Part shown: in pieces, positions 5,234 through 6,039 of the stretch | How the letters are laid out: the number at the start of each line of letters is the position of its first letter | How positions within the stretch are numbered: the stretch's first letter is position 1 | Assembly (NCBI GenBank): GCA_024635815.1 | Contig: JAGXIG010000021.1 | Coordinates: 1-6,039 of the forward strand | DNA from: Salegentibacter sp. | GTDB lineage: Bacteria > Bacteroidota > Bacteroidia > Flavobacteriales > Flavobacteriaceae | Direction: 5' to 3' | Length of the DNA: 6,039 bases | Position numbers and translations under genes: made by a program | The notes under the pieces: model-generated | What the model saw: the letters and a program-made list of their open reading frames with translations, nothing else | What the model was told of the DNA's origin: nothing | Databases searched by the model: none

Positions 5234-6039
5234 TTAAACTTCAAACGTCTTCAACGTTTTTTTGATTTCGTTATTTATAATTGCGGCAAAGTCTTCAACT
5301 GGCATTGTGCCAATATCTCCTTCCCCTCTCTTTCGTACAGAAACCGTACCATCCTGTTCTTCCTGTTCCCCTATAATCAACATATACGGGAATTTGTTCA
5401 TTTCGGCTTCCCGAATTTTCTTCCCAATGGTTTCATTTCGGTTGTCTGCCAAAGCGCGAATTTCGTTATTTTCCAGCAAAGTTAAAACTTTTTGCGCGTA
5501 TTTTTCATATTTCTCACTGATTGAGAGCACCATAGCTTGCTCAGGCATTAACCACAATGGAAAGTTACCCGCTGTATGTTCCAGTAAGATAGCGATAAAG
5601 CGCTCCATACTACCAAAAGGTGCACGGTGAATCATTACTGGGCGGTGTGTCTCATTGTCACTTCCTTTATAACTAAGTTCAAAACGTTCTGGAAGATTGT
5701 AATCCACCTGAATGGTGCCAAGTTGCCAGCTTCTGCCAAGGGCATCTTTCACCATAAAGTCTAATTTAGGTCCGTAAAACGCGGCTTCCCCGGTTTCAAC
5801 AACGTAATTTAGTCCTTTTTCTTTAGCTGCATTAATTATGGCAGTTTCAGCTTTTTCCCAAACATCGTCAGATCCTATATACTTTTCTTTATTCTCCGGG
5901 TCTCTTAATGAAACCTGTGCGGTGAAATTTTCAAAACCTAAAGAATCGAATACATATAAGGTAAGGTCAATTACTTTTTTGAATTCTTCATCTAACTGAT
6001 CTGGAGTGCAAAAAATATGCGCATCATCCTGGGTAAAAC
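5234..6039 (-). CDS. thrS: Threonyl-tRNA synthetase, C-terminal 267 residues (5' end outside window)
   Basis: Charges tRNA-Thr with threonine. The frame stays open from the right edge to the TAA at 5234-5236, about 40% of a typical 640-650 aa enzyme. Visible residue 1 begins [11 protein letters not shown], whose His (visible 7) corresponds to a zinc ligand, His385 in E. coli. Then come [30 protein letters not shown] (85-94), [15 protein letters not shown], and class II motif 3 in [15 protein letters not shown], with the second zinc-ligand His at 137 and the motif 3 Arg at 146. The anticodon-binding domain occupies about 154-267 ([16 protein letters not shown]...). The zinc Cys, motifs 1 and 2, the editing domain and the operon promoter lie beyond the window. 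An ATG at 5755 is internal and is not the start. thrS leads the thrS-infC-rpmI-rplT operon. Confidence 0.98.
   Translation of the reverse strand, partial: FTQDDAHIFCTPDQLDEEFKKVIDLTLYVFDSLGFENFTAQVSLRDPENKEKYIGSDDVWEKAETAIINAAKEKGLNYVVETGEAAFYGPKLDFMVKDALGRSWQLGTIQVDYNLPERFELSYKGSDNETHRPVMIHRAPFGSMERFIAILLEHTAGNFPLWLMPEQAMVLSISEKYEKYAQKVLTLLENNEIRALADNRNETIGKKIREAEMNKFPYMLIIGEQEEQDGTVSVRKRGEGDIGTMPVEDFAAIINNEIKKTLKTFEV

Noticed and set aside
5210..5630. Open frames antisense to thrS, and similar antisense frames across dnaB and infC
   Set aside because: They lie opposite strongly conserved genes and have no family resemblance or separate regulatory signals; they are by-products of coding sequence.
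5234..5755. A complete 173-aa gene starting at 5755
   Set aside because: The frame continues upstream with clear ThrRS sequence ([10 protein letters not shown] and FTQDDAH) to the window edge; the ATG is an internal Met of thrS.

Overview
The window is AT-rich and looks like chromosomal DNA from a marine-type flavobacterium (phylum Bacteroidota, possibly near Gramella/Zunongwangia). Reasons: the protein sequences of DnaB, ThrRS, IF-3, L20 and L35; A-rich rather than Shine-Dalgarno leaders on most genes; a TAnnTTTG-like promoter element before dnaB; and intergenic fragments resembling dispersed repeats I remember from flavobacterial genomes. The genus is a guess.

Left half, + strand: a possible last few codons of an upstream gene (perhaps accA) and a strong intrinsic terminator; a short regulatory stretch with three ATCAACA-type sites; dnaB (replicative helicase, 521 aa); an exported protein of the family often labelled 'asparagine synthetase B' in flavobacteria, though it has none of that enzyme's hallmarks; a 59-aa two-helix membrane protein; and a YjbQ/UPF0047 protein. 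The last three are packed with gaps of 1-2 nt and probably form one transcription unit. A terminator-like hairpin lies just after dnaB, inside the start region of the second gene, and may set how much dnaB transcription reaches them.

Right half, - strand: the conserved translation operon thrS-infC-rpmI-rplT, reading right to left, with thrS cut by the window edge and a terminator after rplT. infC appears to start at an ATA codon. The 135-nt rpmI-rplT gap holds an inverted repeat that could fold in the mRNA. The two halves converge on a 231-nt intergenic region (3707-3937) that holds repeat-like sequence and the rplT terminator.

This is mostly a housekeeping region. I see no mobile element, CRISPR array, tRNA, rRNA, toxin-antitoxin pair or defence system. 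The points most worth a second look are the SSB-like acidic tail on DnaB, the terminator embedded in a coding start, the non-canonical infC start, the ATCAACA cluster before dnaB, the rpmI-rplT structure, and the uncharacterised exported amidotransferase-like protein.
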